A DNA stretch of 64,000 nt from Psychrobacillus sp. FSL K6-4046 (GCF_038624605.1 NZ_CP152020.1:124001-188000); one strand, 5' to 3'; shown: positions 54,196 to 62,327, numbered from the stretch's first letter. Notes: generated from the letters alone by a model not told the origin. Numbers and translations: made by a program.

Positions 54196-54220
54196 TAATT
54201 AAACCCCCTAAATACTGTAA

Positions 54221-54448
54221 TTACTTTTTTATTCTCCTCCAAATCAATGATGCTATAAGAAGTAGAACTCCCACTGACGCTCCAATAAGTTGGTCTACTA
54301 GAATTTCATTCGTTCTAAAATAACGAATGACCAAAGTTCCACCGAAAATAACAATCATTGTTAGCGATAATTGAATAAAGTAAGTATTAATTTTAATAAT
54401 CAATTCCCCCAGCAACATACTTTTAAATATTTTAACATAAATATCCAA
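54221..54448 (-). CDS. Small two-helix membrane protein
   Basis: 75 aa: IQLSLTMIVIFGGTLVIRYF and IGASVGVLLLIASLIW are the helices, with RRIKK at the end. The start is uncertain: a GGGGGAA site lies within the frame and could serve a TTG or ATT codon about 15 residues inside. Probably co-transcribed with the 59-aa gene 25 bp downstream. Confidence 0.55.
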   Translation of the reverse strand: MDIYVKIFKSMLLGELIIKINTYFIQLSLTMIVIFGGTLVIRYFRTNEILVDQLIGASVGVLLLIASLIWRRIKK

Positions 54449-54530
54449 TTTAAAAGGTTATCAAATTGTTTTTGAACAATCAAAGAGCAATCGTATTTGC
54501 CTTGCTGGTCTATATTCCATGTTTAGGTAA

Positions 54531-54680
54531 TGAGTGAGCTCCGTTCTTGTGACAAAAACTTCGCCAGGTGGCTCGGTAAGAGTATTAGATTTAAGAAATT
54601 TTCCTGTTTCACAGCTTATTTCAGCAGCATTAGATGAAATAATCCCAGGGGCTATACGTTAACTTTATTGTTATTTCATC
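54531..54680 (+). pseudogene. Relic of an oxalate decarboxylase-type bicupin gene
   Basis: A plus-strand frame reads [20 protein letters not shown] then [13 protein letters not shown] and stops at 54660-54662. Bicupin oxalate decarboxylases have GG..R.V....FPISKTIA....L.PG.IRELHWHP at the first cupin. Just after the R the frame continues stop-L-Y-C-Y-F, which is one-base-per-codon decay of E-L-H-W-H. No start, and flanks are non-coding. The rest of the gene is gone. The identification rests on this motif only. Confidence 0.5.
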
Positions 54681-54744
54681 TCTTCGCAAAACAAAATGGG
54701 AAGTGGTAAGGTTTCCTGGATAGGAATAAAAAGAAAAGTAACAA

Positions 54745-54778
54745 AAAGGTCAGCATCTCCTAGTCGCTGACCTTTATT
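54745..54778. terminator. Hairpin terminator
   Basis: AAAGGTCAGC (54745-54754) pairs with GCTGACCTTT (54766-54775). It may be left over from the decayed gene upstream; the NUDIX gene ends about 150 bp further on. Confidence 0.65.
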
Positions 54779-54924
54779 TCTCTTTTATAATTCCTATCCA
54801 ATTTTTCATCTATAAAATAATTGGAGATAATTGAATGACAATCTATTTTTTTAGAAATACTAAAATTATAGAAGTTTCATACATATTAAGCGTAGTATTT
54901 GCATTGAATTATGTTATGGAGACG

Positions 54925-55368
54925 TTAATCCAATAACTCGTCCTCTATAAAGGTGCGATAAGATGCTAGGATACCGTTCGGTAAGTTATTCGGTGGGAAA
55001 AATTGAAGTGAGATAGATTCTAATTCATCCGGTGTAAGTAGGCCTTCATATTCATTGGTTTTGTAAACGATAGTAACCGAATAAAAGGTATCACCATTTG
55101 GATTTTCTATATAATAATCAGGACCTGAGTAAACTTGGCAAAGTGTCAGTTTTCCAATGCGCAAGCCGGTCTCCTCCAAAACCTCTCGATATGCAGTGAC
55201 TTCCAGGCTTTCGCCAAGCTCCATTAATCCTCCAGGCAGACCATAAATGCCAGGTGCTCTTTCTTGAAGTAACACTTCGTTTTGTTCATTTAGTATTAGC
55301 ACAACTGAACCAGGCAGTATGAGTGGCTGATGCCCAACATATTGGCGCAATTTTTTATAGTATTCCAA
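54925..55368 (-). CDS. NUDIX hydrolase
   Basis: 147-aa pyrophosphohydrolase. Nudix box GGLMELGESLEVTAYREVLEETGL is complete. TTG at 55368 is preferred because AGGGGGA lies five bases upstream; the longer frame from 55386 would include that site. The YYKKLRQYVGHQPLILPGS start resembles YjhB-type proteins, which may act on NDP-sugars or damaged nucleotides. Substrate not visible. Confidence 0.85.
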   Translation of the reverse strand: MEYYKKLRQYVGHQPLILPGSVVLILNEQNEVLLQERAPGIYGLPGGLMELGESLEVTAYREVLEETGLRIGKLTLCQVYSGPDYYIENPNGDTFYSVTIVYKTNEYEGLLTPDELESISLQFFPPNNLPNGILASYRTFIEDELLD

Positions 55369-55505
55369 GAGTCTCCCCCTATTCAAGTTAAGAATTATTA
55401 ACAGTTTACTATAAAAATGGTACGATACGTATAATGATGAAACTTACCTTATGATAATTCGTATATAAGATTATGTTAAACCTACATGGAGGATGTGAAA
55501 GTTAG

Positions 55506-56594
55506 TTGACTAAAAAGCTTTGGTTCCAGGTTGGAACCGCAATATTATTTACTTTATTAATTATTTTTATGTTTATGCAGGTTAAATCGATCTTTTCCCC
55601 TTTTCTAACAATTGCCCAGGCTATTTTTATGCCGCTGTTATTGGGTGGGGTATTATTCTATTTATCCAGACCACTTCAAAAATGGCTAGAATCGAAAAAA
55701 TTTCCACGATGGGCTAGTATTATATCAGTATTTGTTGTAATTGGTCTCCTTATTTGGGGATTCATTGCATTATTAAGTCCTGTCCTAACAAAACAGGTGA
55801 ATGCGTTGGTAGATAATACACCTGAGATGGTAGAAGAGGTAGAGGAATTCGTTAATTATTCCATTTCCCAAAGAAAAAAATTTGGTGAACTGCCAGAGGC
55901 AATTCAAACTACGATAGATAGTGCAAGTGGAAAAATAGAAACGATAGCAGTATCTGCTGGCGGTTTGATAGTTAAGTTCGTCCAGAATGTATTCCAAGGA
56001 GTATTTTTATTGGTGCTTGTACCATTCTTCCTGGTCTATATGCTGAAGGATCATGAAAAATTTGTCCCTTTCATTACACAGTTTTTTAAGGGGGAAAAGA
56101 AAAAGTTTATACGTAAAACCTTATCTGATATAGATGATACTCTTCGCTCATACGTTCAAGGACAATTATTCGTGAGTTTTTTAGTGGGAGTAATGTTATT
56201 CATCGGATATACAGCAATTGGTCTAGAATATGCCTTACTACTAGCGCTATTTGGGATGATTATGAATGTTATTCCATTCTTAGGGCCATATATATCCCTA
56301 GTTCCTGCAGTTATTATTGCTTTAATTCAAGAGCCTAAACTAGCTATCTATGTAGCGATTATAATGCTTGTAGCTCAGCAAATTGAAAGTAACTTCATTA
56401 CTCCAAACGTGATGGGGAAATCCTTGGATATTCATCCATTAACGGTTATTACGATTATTTTAGCAGCTGGAAATATAGCAGGTTTAATGGGAATCATTTT
56501 AGGGGTTCCAACCTATGCAGTTATTAAAGCCATTTTAAAGAATATATACGCACATAGGGAAGGGATTAAGGATACAGCCACGAAATCTGTCTAG
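55506..56594 (+). CDS. AI-2E family transporter (UPF0118, YdbI/YrrI-like)
   Basis: Integral membrane protein, 362 aa, about eight helices: N-terminal pair, an extracytoplasmic stretch rich in charged residues (110-150), then VPFFLVYMLKDHEKFVPFI and IGLEYALLLALFGMIMNVIPF; FLGPYISLVPA is a family hallmark. Members export small molecules or act as Na+/H+ antiporters; autoinducer-2 export is only one case. TTG start after GGAGGATG. Starts a likely cluster with the two genes downstream. Confidence 0.88.
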   Translation: MTKKLWFQVGTAILFTLLIIFMFMQVKSIFSPFLTIAQAIFMPLLLGGVLFYLSRPLQKWLESKKFPRWASIISVFVVIGLLIWGFIALLSPVLTKQVNALVDNTPEMVEEVEEFVNYSISQRKKFGELPEAIQTTIDSASGKIETIAVSAGGLIVKFVQNVFQGVFLLVLVPFFLVYMLKDHEKFVPFITQFFKGEKKKFIRKTLSDIDDTLRSYVQGQLFVSFLVGVMLFIGYTAIGLEYALLLALFGMIMNVIPFLGPYISLVPAVIIALIQEPKLAIYVAIIMLVAQQIESNFITPNVMGKSLDIHPLTVITIILAAGNIAGLMGIILGVPTYAVIKAILKNIYAHREGIKDTATKSV

Positions 56595-56605
56595 GAGGGG
56601 ATGGA

Positions 56606-57052
56606 ATGACCTTTAAATCTAAGATTGATAAAACCTTTGCTTATTTTATAGGGGGAGCAATTTTTATAATAGCACTTGCTACTCTTGTACCTGCCTTATA
56701 TGAAATCTTTTCAGATGATGTAGATGTAAAAGCAGTGGCTATTATCAGTATTTTATTTATCATGTGTGTTGGATTTATTTTGTGGATAACCTTTGATATT
56801 GAGTATTCTTTCAGGGAGAAGTACTTATTTATTAAAGGAGGTCCGTTTAAAAGTAAAATTCCTTATGAGGATATAACGAAAGTCAATAAAACATCTCAAA
56901 TTTTAGCTGGTTATCGAATTCTATCTTCTAAGGATGCGTTAGAAATTCATTATAAAAAAGCAGTGCTTGGAAGTGTAATTATCTCACCTTGCGAACAGCA
57001 GAAATTTTTAAGGATTTTGTCTGAAAAAGCACCACACATCTCTATGAAATGA
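56606..57052 (+). CDS. PH domain-like membrane protein (YyaB-like)
   Basis: 148 aa; two N-terminal helices and a C-terminal bacterial PH fold with REKYLFIKGGPFKSKIPYEDI and a closing helix (CEQQKFLRILSEKAP). This is the YyaB-like (bPH) type. Eleven-base gap to the AI-2E gene and three to the next gene indicate co-transcription. Function unknown. Confidence 0.82.
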   Translation: MTFKSKIDKTFAYFIGGAIFIIALATLVPALYEIFSDDVDVKAVAIISILFIMCVGFILWITFDIEYSFREKYLFIKGGPFKSKIPYEDITKVNKTSQILAGYRILSSKDALEIHYKKAVLGSVIISPCEQQKFLRILSEKAPHISMK

Positions 57053-57061
57053 GGTTTGATG

Positions 57062-57451
57062 ATGGATAAGGACGATTATACCCCACCGGTTAACGATTTA
57101 ATGGGTGATATTCTTAGGAACTATGAAAAGTCTGGAGGCATGGATCGTATCAAGGGAATGGGTCAACCGATCTCGGATGAATATTTCTCAGGAGACATTT
57201 TTCAGCACTTTCAAAAGATAGCCAAGGATGCGGGGTACAAACCACACTGGCTTAAGCTACAGCATGAAATTCGTGATGAGTTACAGGACATAGCGTCTAC
57301 CTATACACATGGTCTTAAAGAAGGTCTCCATTTTCGAATTACTAAAGTAAATGAAAAAATTATGGCCTATAACAAGTCATGTCCGCCCCCTATGCAAAAG
57401 AGTACAGTACGTTTAGACTCAGTAGAAAATGCAGTTAGTCGTTGGTTGTAA
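57062..57451 (+). CDS. DnaJ-related DUF1992 protein
   Basis: 129 aa. MDKDDYTPPVNDLMGDILRN then GMDRIKGMGQPI and HWLKLQHEIRDEL fit the DUF1992 (DnaJ homologue family C28-like, YhdN) group. There is no J domain HPD. ATG at 57062 sits seven bases after GAGG; upstream ATG/TTG codons are less favoured. End of the three-gene cluster, closed by a terminator. Confidence 0.85.
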   Translation: MDKDDYTPPVNDLMGDILRNYEKSGGMDRIKGMGQPISDEYFSGDIFQHFQKIAKDAGYKPHWLKLQHEIRDELQDIASTYTHGLKEGLHFRITKVNEKIMAYNKSCPPPMQKSTVRLDSVENAVSRWL

Positions 57452-57484
57452 GCATTGCTAGATAAACTTGCTTCAAATTATTAT

Positions 57485-57520
57485 AAGAAACCGAGAATCA
57501 TCCTTCGGTTTCTTTTTTTA
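57485..57520 (+). terminator. Terminator of AI-2E/DUF1992 cluster
   Basis: AAGAAACCGA (57485-57494) pairs with TCGGTTTCTT (57505-57514); T-run to 57519. Separates the cluster from bioY. Confidence 0.9.
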
Positions 57521-57541
57521 TTTTGTTCTCTTTTAACCGTA

Positions 57542-57578
57542 TTTGTGTTAACTTATATTTATAAGAGGTTAACACAAA
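57542..57578 (+). promoter_or_regulatory. BirA operator before bioY
   Basis: TTTGTGTTAAC (57542-57552) and GTTAACACAAA (57568-57578) are exact complements with a 15-bp spacer, the form of the biotin repressor (BirA) operator of Bacillus. TATATT or TATAAG lies in the spacer, so BirA-biotinyl-AMP should block this promoter when biotin is plentiful. Confidence 0.9.
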
Positions 57579-57595
57579 TAAAAGGGGAAAAAATT

Positions 57596-58150
57596 ATGAG
57601 AAATGAACGTTTGAAAATGATGATTACTGCTGCTATGTTTGCTGGCATTATTGCCGTAGCGGCTCAAGTAATGATCGCTATACCACCTGTACCATTTTCA
57701 CTCTTAACGATTGCTGTTATGTTAACGGCTACTATTTTACCTAAAGAGTATGCGTGTCTTGCCATTATCATCTATATATTACTTGGCCTCGGTGGGATAC
57801 CTGTTTTTGCTGGTATGACGGGAGGACCAGGCATATTACTCGGTCCAACAGGAGGATATATTTTAGCTACGCTACCAGCTGTGATATGTATAAGTTTTTT
57901 GTTAGACATGTTTGGTCATAACAAATTTGTAGCTATTGGAGCCAATATGCTCAGTGTAGTCATTATTCTATCTATCGGTATGGTTTGGCTAAAAATGGTT
58001 TCCGGTATTTCATGGGAGGGAGCCTTCAAGGGTGGAATGTTAATTTTTCTTATTCCCGATTTAGTAAAATCAATAGTTGCAGCATTAGTAGGAGTGGTTA
58101 TTAGACGTCGTTTGGTTCAAGCTAAATTGATTAGGGCTACCCCTCTTTAA
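57596..58150 (+). CDS. bioY: Biotin transporter BioY (ECF S component)
   Basis: 184-aa membrane subunit that captures biotin for the shared ECF energy module. ATG at 57596 follows AAAGGGG and comes after the BirA operator, so the longer frame from 57455 is wrong. IPPVPFSLLTIAVMLTATIL and GPGILLGPTGGYILATLPA are BioY motifs. No biotin synthesis gene and no ecfAT are in the window, so the cell probably scavenges biotin. Single gene with its own terminator. Confidence 0.95.
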   Translation: MRNERLKMMITAAMFAGIIAVAAQVMIAIPPVPFSLLTIAVMLTATILPKEYACLAIIIYILLGLGGIPVFAGMTGGPGILLGPTGGYILATLPAVICISFLLDMFGHNKFVAIGANMLSVVIILSIGMVWLKMVSGISWEGAFKGGMLIFLIPDLVKSIVAALVGVVIRRRLVQAKLIRATPL

Positions 58151-58155
58151 TATAA

Positions 58156-58194
58156 AAAGAATGCTCCAAGGGGAAAGGAGCATTCTTTTTTTTA
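58156..58194 (+). terminator. Terminator of bioY
   Basis: AAAGAATGCTCC (58156-58167) pairs with GGAGCATTCTTT (58177-58188), long T-run follows. Confidence 0.92.
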
Positions 58195-58213
58195 TTTCTA
58201 GGTTGGAGAAACA

Positions 58214-58426
58214 TTATCTAGGAGGAAATCGTTCTTCGCTAGAAGAACGGTTTTTCGTGTGGGTATGATCTCTTTCGTCTTGAACTTGAATGTTCAAATC
58301 CTCTACAGAGATTGCATCAACAGTTTGCATATCCTCATGCATATCGAACAGGCTGACTTTAGTCGTCTTAACCCTATCAGGATTGTCTAACAAACGACCA
58401 TCTGCCTCTTCTCGTTTATCCTTCAT
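58214..58426 (-). CDS. Small hydrophilic hypothetical protein
   Basis: 70 aa, strongly charged (DKREEADGRLLDNPDRVKTT, DLNIQVQDERDHTHT). The ATG lies inside the end of the DUF3243 gene (11-bp overlap), which suggests translational coupling, since no ribosome binding site of its own is visible. I recognise no family. The frame is long for chance but the support is moderate. Confidence 0.5.
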   Translation of the reverse strand: MKDKREEADGRLLDNPDRVKTTKVSLFDMHEDMQTVDAISVEDLNIQVQDERDHTHTKNRSSSEERFPPR

Positions 58427-58730
58427 GTTTCGTAAGTTTTAAAAGCATTTGGCTAAGTGCTTGCTTCTCATCTTTGTCAGCAGTTTTCCATAGTTGCTGT
58501 AAAAGATGTTCTTCACGGTTTCTAGGTTCTTCGTGCGCTGCAAGATAACCTGCGACTTTCTCGGTTGCTTTTGCAAGGGTCTCATCACTTAGACCCATTT
58601 TTTCACCCATTTTAACTTTGTCAGCTAGATAATCCTTAAATGTAGTAAAGCTTTTTAGGATATTATTTTTTTCGTCTGTACTGAAGCTTTCTAATGCTAC
58701 TTCCACTTGTTTGTCTATTTTTCGATCCAT
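58416..58730 (-). CDS. DUF3243 family protein (YmfJ-like)
   Basis: 104 aa. FKDYLADKVKMGEKMGLSDETLAKATEKVAGYLAAHEEPRN in part and LLQQLWKTADKDEKQALSQML are the DUF3243 signature. Helical cytoplasmic protein, common in Bacillales, function unknown. ATG follows GGAGTGAGAAAGA. First of a two-gene unit. Confidence 0.85.
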   Translation of the reverse strand: MDRKIDKQVEVALESFSTDEKNNILKSFTTFKDYLADKVKMGEKMGLSDETLAKATEKVAGYLAAHEEPRNREEHLLQQLWKTADKDEKQALSQMLLKLTKHEG

Positions 58731-59003
58731 TCTTTCTCACTCCTTTTTTTTGGGGATTGTTATTAGCTATTCCCGAAGCTAAAAGGAATATGCATTTTAG
58801 TTTTACAATAAAGTTATTAGCAAACGAGTAGAAGGGGAGTACAACGAACAAACCTCTATTCAAAGGTGTGTAACTTCGATTTCCTCACTGGCGAACGCTT
58901 TCTATGGGAAAGAAAGAAGCATTCACCCCATTAATCGACTGCCAAAACAATTAGTAAGTAAAACTTAACTTGGGTAAGTAAAAAATTACATTAATAAAAA
59001 TGG

Positions 59004-59036
59004 TTGACATACTAATTGAAAATGATTATCATTATC
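59004..59036 (+). promoter_or_regulatory. Promoter overlapped by Fur box (sRNA candidate)
   Basis: TTGACA (59004-59009), 17-bp spacer, TATCAT (59027-59032). A 19-bp Fur box, GAAAATGATTATCATTATC at 59018-59036, matches the GATAATGATAATCATTATC consensus at 17 of 19 positions and covers the -10. No open reading frame begins downstream; a terminator does follow. Confidence 0.8.
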
Positions 59037-59039
59037 GTA

Positions 59040-59174
59040 TAGAGCTTACTCAATAGAGAAGGTTCTTACCAGCAACTTTTCTCCAAAGTACAGCTGAGTA
59101 TTTATTACGACTTAACCCCCTCAACGTTAAGTTCGTCCCTTGTATAGCGGCATCCGCATGGATGCCGCTTTTTT
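59040..59174 (+). ncRNA. Candidate Fur-controlled small RNA (FsrA/IsrR-like)
   Basis: About 135 nt between a Fur-controlled promoter and a strong terminator. There is no ATG or GTG in it before the terminator stem, so it is probably non-coding. It contains a hairpin ACTTAAC (59110-59116)/GTTAAGT (59126-59132) whose loop is CCCCTCAAC. C-rich unpaired loops that base-pair with Shine-Dalgarno GGAGG are the hallmark of the iron-sparing sRNAs FsrA of B. subtilis and IsrR of S. aureus. Other C-rich bits are TTCTCC and CGTCCC. Homology to FsrA is inference; start point is estimated. Confidence 0.65.
59146..59174 (+). terminator. Terminator of candidate sRNA
   Basis: AGCGGCATCC (59146-59155) pairs with GGATGCCGCT (59160-59169) with loop GCAT; T-run 59169-59174. 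Confidence 0.92.
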
Positions 59175-59431
59175 ATGAGATAAAACAAGGCTACGAGGTA
59201 ACTATCAATAAATAGAGAGCGTCCGCTGTAACGGAGAACAGCCTACAGGTATTGGAATAGGAATATTTGGTGGACGAACCTATATTTTTATATAAGTTTA
59301 AAAAGAAATAATCGTGGAAAATTTAAAATAGAAAAAATTAAATAATTAATAGTATGAAATTATTATGTGTAATTTATCAAGCATTATTAATAATATACAA
59401 AAATAAGGATTTACAAATTTATCACATGTAT
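59175..59431. other. AT-rich intergenic stretch with a repeat fragment
   Basis: CAATAAATAGAGAGCGTCCG at 59205-59224 resembles the outer end of repeat copy B (CAATCAATACAGAGAGTGTCCG near 35111-35132), so a remnant of the same element may lie here. The rest is AT-rich with no recognisable gene. Confidence 0.5.
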
Positions 59432-59587
59432 TTATTCAGACTTCGGCGGCCATTCTAAATGGGAAATATCTTCTCTGTACATCCAATCAATTGGGACATG
59501 CATCAGATGTGCTCGCATGCAAAAAAAGAGCATATAGCATAAGGTAAAATCGTTTAAGAATCTTGCGTTGTACCAATTATTAATCAT
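59432..59587 (-). CDS. Possible small protein (51 aa)
   Basis: Minus-strand frame, ATG at 59587: MINNWYNARFLNDF, then TLCYMLFFCMRAHLMH, a short hydrophobic stretch, then IDWMYREDISHLEWPPKSE. Tryptophan/tyrosine content and the ordered change from hydrophobic to acidic look like a real small protein, but the ribosome binding site (AAGG) is weak and I know no homologue. Confidence 0.4.
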   Translation of the reverse strand: MINNWYNARFLNDFTLCYMLFFCMRAHLMHVPIDWMYREDISHLEWPPKSE

Positions 59588-59656
59588 GTAATAATGCCTT
59601 GTGACATGGAACTTTTTAACTTCCGCACCGTAGAAGTTAGAAAGGGGGCGGTTATT

Positions 59657-60004
59657 ATGAAAGACGTGCGAGATTTTTATGTGGATATTACACCTATTGA
59701 GGCATTAAGGGTAATAGAACAATCAATTGTCACAGGATCTATATCTGGTAAGGTGTTAGACGTATATAAGCGCTCTGTAGGAGACCAAGAGATAGTTGTT
59801 TGTGTAATAGAAAAATTCTATTATCGAACAAGTAATAGAGCATCTTTAACTATCACATTAGACAATTTAGAGGAATTTACCAAGGTTCATGCAGTAGCCT
59901 CTGGTGGTGGGGCAGGAGCATTTATGCGTTTTGATTGGGGAGCTGGCGGTAATTTTGTAGAGAGTGTAAGCCGTGCTTTGGATCAGTATATTGTTGAACA
60001 GTGA
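59657..60004 (+). CDS. DUF6054-like protein
   Basis: 115 aa. ATG at 59657 follows GGGGGCGG; the longer frame is not supported. KDVRDFYVDITPIEALRVIE then IVVCVIEKFYYRTSNRAS and a glycine-rich end (ASGGGAGAFMRFDWGAGGNF). It looks like the DUF6054 type of small Firmicutes proteins; I am only moderately sure. Single gene, 147 bp before the YhgE/Pip gene. Confidence 0.65.
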   Translation: MKDVRDFYVDITPIEALRVIEQSIVTGSISGKVLDVYKRSVGDQEIVVCVIEKFYYRTSNRASLTITLDNLEEFTKVHAVASGGGAGAFMRFDWGAGGNFVESVSRALDQYIVEQ

Positions 60005-60070
60005 AATTTTGATAATTTTTGTCTAATATTACTATTTAACAAAAATAATGAAAAATCTAAAAATTTAAAA

Positions 60071-60105
60071 TATAATTAATGTAGGAATAAAAATGAATAC
60101 TCATT
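60071..60105 (+). promoter_or_regulatory. Possible TetR-type operator before YhgE/Pip gene
   Basis: TATAAT at 60071-60076, then palindrome AATGA-ATAC-TCATT (60092-60105). YhgE/Pip genes commonly have an adjacent TetR regulator with such sites; the regulator is not in this window. No good -35 was found. Confidence 0.4.
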
Positions 60106-60151
60106 CATTTTTTGTTTCTGCATTTTTTTAATTTAAAATAGGGGGTTATGT

Positions 60152-62308
60152 ATGGGTGCGTTCAAATTGTTGGGCGTGGAATTATCCAAGCTAACAGAGA
60201 AAAAAGGGGTATTATTTTCACTAATTGGAGTTTTGCTAATTCCAATTGTCTATGCAGCAGTTTTGTTATCTGCTACATGGGATCCGTATGACAATCTAGA
60301 TAATTTACCTGTAGCGTTTGTTAATAATGATGCAGGTGCTGAATCAGGGGGAGCCCCAATAAATGTGGGGAATGATTTAGTGGCAGATTTGAAGCAAAAT
60401 CCAGCCTTAGGATGGGATTTTGTTTCGAAAGAGGAAGCCGAAAAAGGACTCAAGAGTCAGAAGTATTATATGACGATTGAGATTCCAGAGGACTTTTCTA
60501 GCAAGGTAACAACCGTGCTAGATGCTAATCCACAGGTAGCAGAAATAATTTATACACAAAATGAAGGCTTGAACTTCATGGCTTCACAGGTGACGAAAAG
60601 TGCTACAGAAAAAATTCGTGAACAGCTAGGAAACAAAATTACGGAAACCTACACCAAAACATTATTTGCACGATTTGGTGATATTTCTAATGGATTTGCT
60701 TCCGGTGCTGATGGTTCTAACAAATTGTATGAGGGTACAACAAGTCTTTCGGCAGGTACAAGTCAACTGCTACAATCTTTAAACGAAAAATCAGGAGATG
60801 TTCAGAAGCTTGCAGTTGGAGCTAAAACTGCTGAGGATGGAGCTAGCCAATTACTTAGCTCGATTAAAAGCGGAGAGAATGACATTAAAAAGCTGGCTGC
60901 AGGATCAAAAGAGGTTGTGCAAGGCTTAGATTCTCTAAAAGCTGGATCTGACCAGGTATTGAATGGTTTAAAGACTGTTAACACAGGTAGTTCCACATTA
61001 TCTACAGGCTTAGAAAAACAGTTGAAACCAGGGGCAGAGCAGTTAGCAGGTGGAATTGCTAAAGTGACAGAATCTACGAAAACGCTTTCAGGAGGATCTC
61101 AAAATCTTACGGAAGGCTTGAAGGGTTATTTAGCAAAACATCCTGAGCTTGCAAAAGATGTGGAATTTATGACGCTTGTAGGAACAAGTGATGCAATTTC
61201 AAAAGGTCTCACTCAATTTGATCAGCAAGTTCAACCATTAAAGCAGGGTGCTGACGCTTTAGTTGCTGGAGCGACTCAGCTTACCACAGGGTCTAAGCAG
61301 CTGAATGCTGGGATCAATCAACTTGTAGAAGGACAAACGGCAGCTAATGCTGGGATCAATCGACTTAAAACAGGGGCAAATCAAGTGGCTAATGGGAATG
61401 CCACTGTTGCAAGTTCTTGGACGAAGATTGGCAATGCAGTTACTGATTTAAAGGCAGGGCTTACACAAATTAGTGATGGTAACCAAACTGTTGCAGTTGG
61501 TTGGGAGACAATGACTTTAGGGGTAACATCACTAAACGATGGTGCAAATCAATTGCAATCTGGAAGCCAAGAGCTTCAAACTGGCTTAGCAGGTGGAGCG
61601 GAACAAGTAAATGGTATTCAGGTGAGTGAAGCTAATATAGCTAAATTCTCTAATCCGGTTAGTTTTAAGGGGGAGACGGTGAACAGCTATAATTATTACC
61701 GTGATTCTACAGCCCCATATATTATTTCTTTAGCTTTATTTGTTGGAATTTTAATCTTATCTTTTATCGTTGATTTCAAAAGACCAGTTACTTTGCCAGG
61801 TTCATTATTTAGCTGGTATGCAAGTAAACTTATGCAGCTTTCATTATTTGCAGTTGCTCAAGGTTTATTAGTATCTTTATTTTCATTATTCTTCTTGAAA
61901 CTTCAGGTTACTAATGCGGGATTATTTATACTGTTTACTGTTTTTGTAAGTCTAGCGTTTATGTCTATTGTATTCTTCTTGATAGCATTAGGAGGTAATA
62001 TTGGTCGATTTATTGCTCTTGCATTCATCGTTCTTCAATTATCTACAACAGGCTCGAACCTACCAATACCTATGTTACCGGAGAACTTACAAGCGCTTAG
62101 TAAATTCTTACCGCTAACGTATTCTAATGCAGGGCTTAAATCCGTTATTTCTTTAGGAGATCCAGGGTTTATGCTGGCAAATGGTTTTGTACTTCTAATT
62201 TGCTTAGTGGCATTCCTTGTACTGACATTTATCGTATTTGCTGTCAGCTACAAGCATGTATCTCGCTACATTGCAGAAAGAAATCCAGTAACAGAAGCTA
62301 CAGTGTAA
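60152..62308 (+). CDS. YhgE/Pip family membrane protein
   Basis: 718-aa envelope protein. One N-terminal helix (about 22-42), a long extracytoplasmic domain with dozens of L..G...L..G repeat units (TSLSAGTSQLLQSL, ADALVAGATQLTTGSKQLNA), then about five C-terminal helices of the ABC-2 type (about 525-700). Relatives include phage infection protein Pip of Lactococcus (a phage receptor) and Bacillus YhgE; exporter-like ESX/type VII partners are also similar. Whether it is a transporter is unknown. Closed by a bidirectional hairpin. Confidence 0.9.
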   Translation: MGAFKLLGVELSKLTEKKGVLFSLIGVLLIPIVYAAVLLSATWDPYDNLDNLPVAFVNNDAGAESGGAPINVGNDLVADLKQNPALGWDFVSKEEAEKGLKSQKYYMTIEIPEDFSSKVTTVLDANPQVAEIIYTQNEGLNFMASQVTKSATEKIREQLGNKITETYTKTLFARFGDISNGFASGADGSNKLYEGTTSLSAGTSQLLQSLNEKSGDVQKLAVGAKTAEDGASQLLSSIKSGENDIKKLAAGSKEVVQGLDSLKAGSDQVLNGLKTVNTGSSTLSTGLEKQLKPGAEQLAGGIAKVTESTKTLSGGSQNLTEGLKGYLAKHPELAKDVEFMTLVGTSDAISKGLTQFDQQVQPLKQGADALVAGATQLTTGSKQLNAGINQLVEGQTAANAGINRLKTGANQVANGNATVASSWTKIGNAVTDLKAGLTQISDGNQTVAVGWETMTLGVTSLNDGANQLQSGSQELQTGLAGGAEQVNGIQVSEANIAKFSNPVSFKGETVNSYNYYRDSTAPYIISLALFVGILILSFIVDFKRPVTLPGSLFSWYASKLMQLSLFAVAQGLLVSLFSLFFLKLQVTNAGLFILFTVFVSLAFMSIVFFLIALGGNIGRFIALAFIVLQLSTTGSNLPIPMLPENLQALSKFLPLTYSNAGLKSVISLGDPGFMLANGFVLLICLVAFLVLTFIVFAVSYKHVSRYIAERNPVTEATV

Positions 62309-62327
62309 TAAGATATGCTAAAACGGT

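Noticed and set aside
53987-54202. Plus-strand 71-aa frame opposite the 59-aa gene
   Set aside because: The minus-strand frame has a proper ribosome binding site and protein-like order; the plus frame is its shadow.
57455-57595. N-terminal extension of BioY
   Set aside because: It would translate the upstream terminator and the BirA operator; the ATG at 57596 has its own ribosome binding site.
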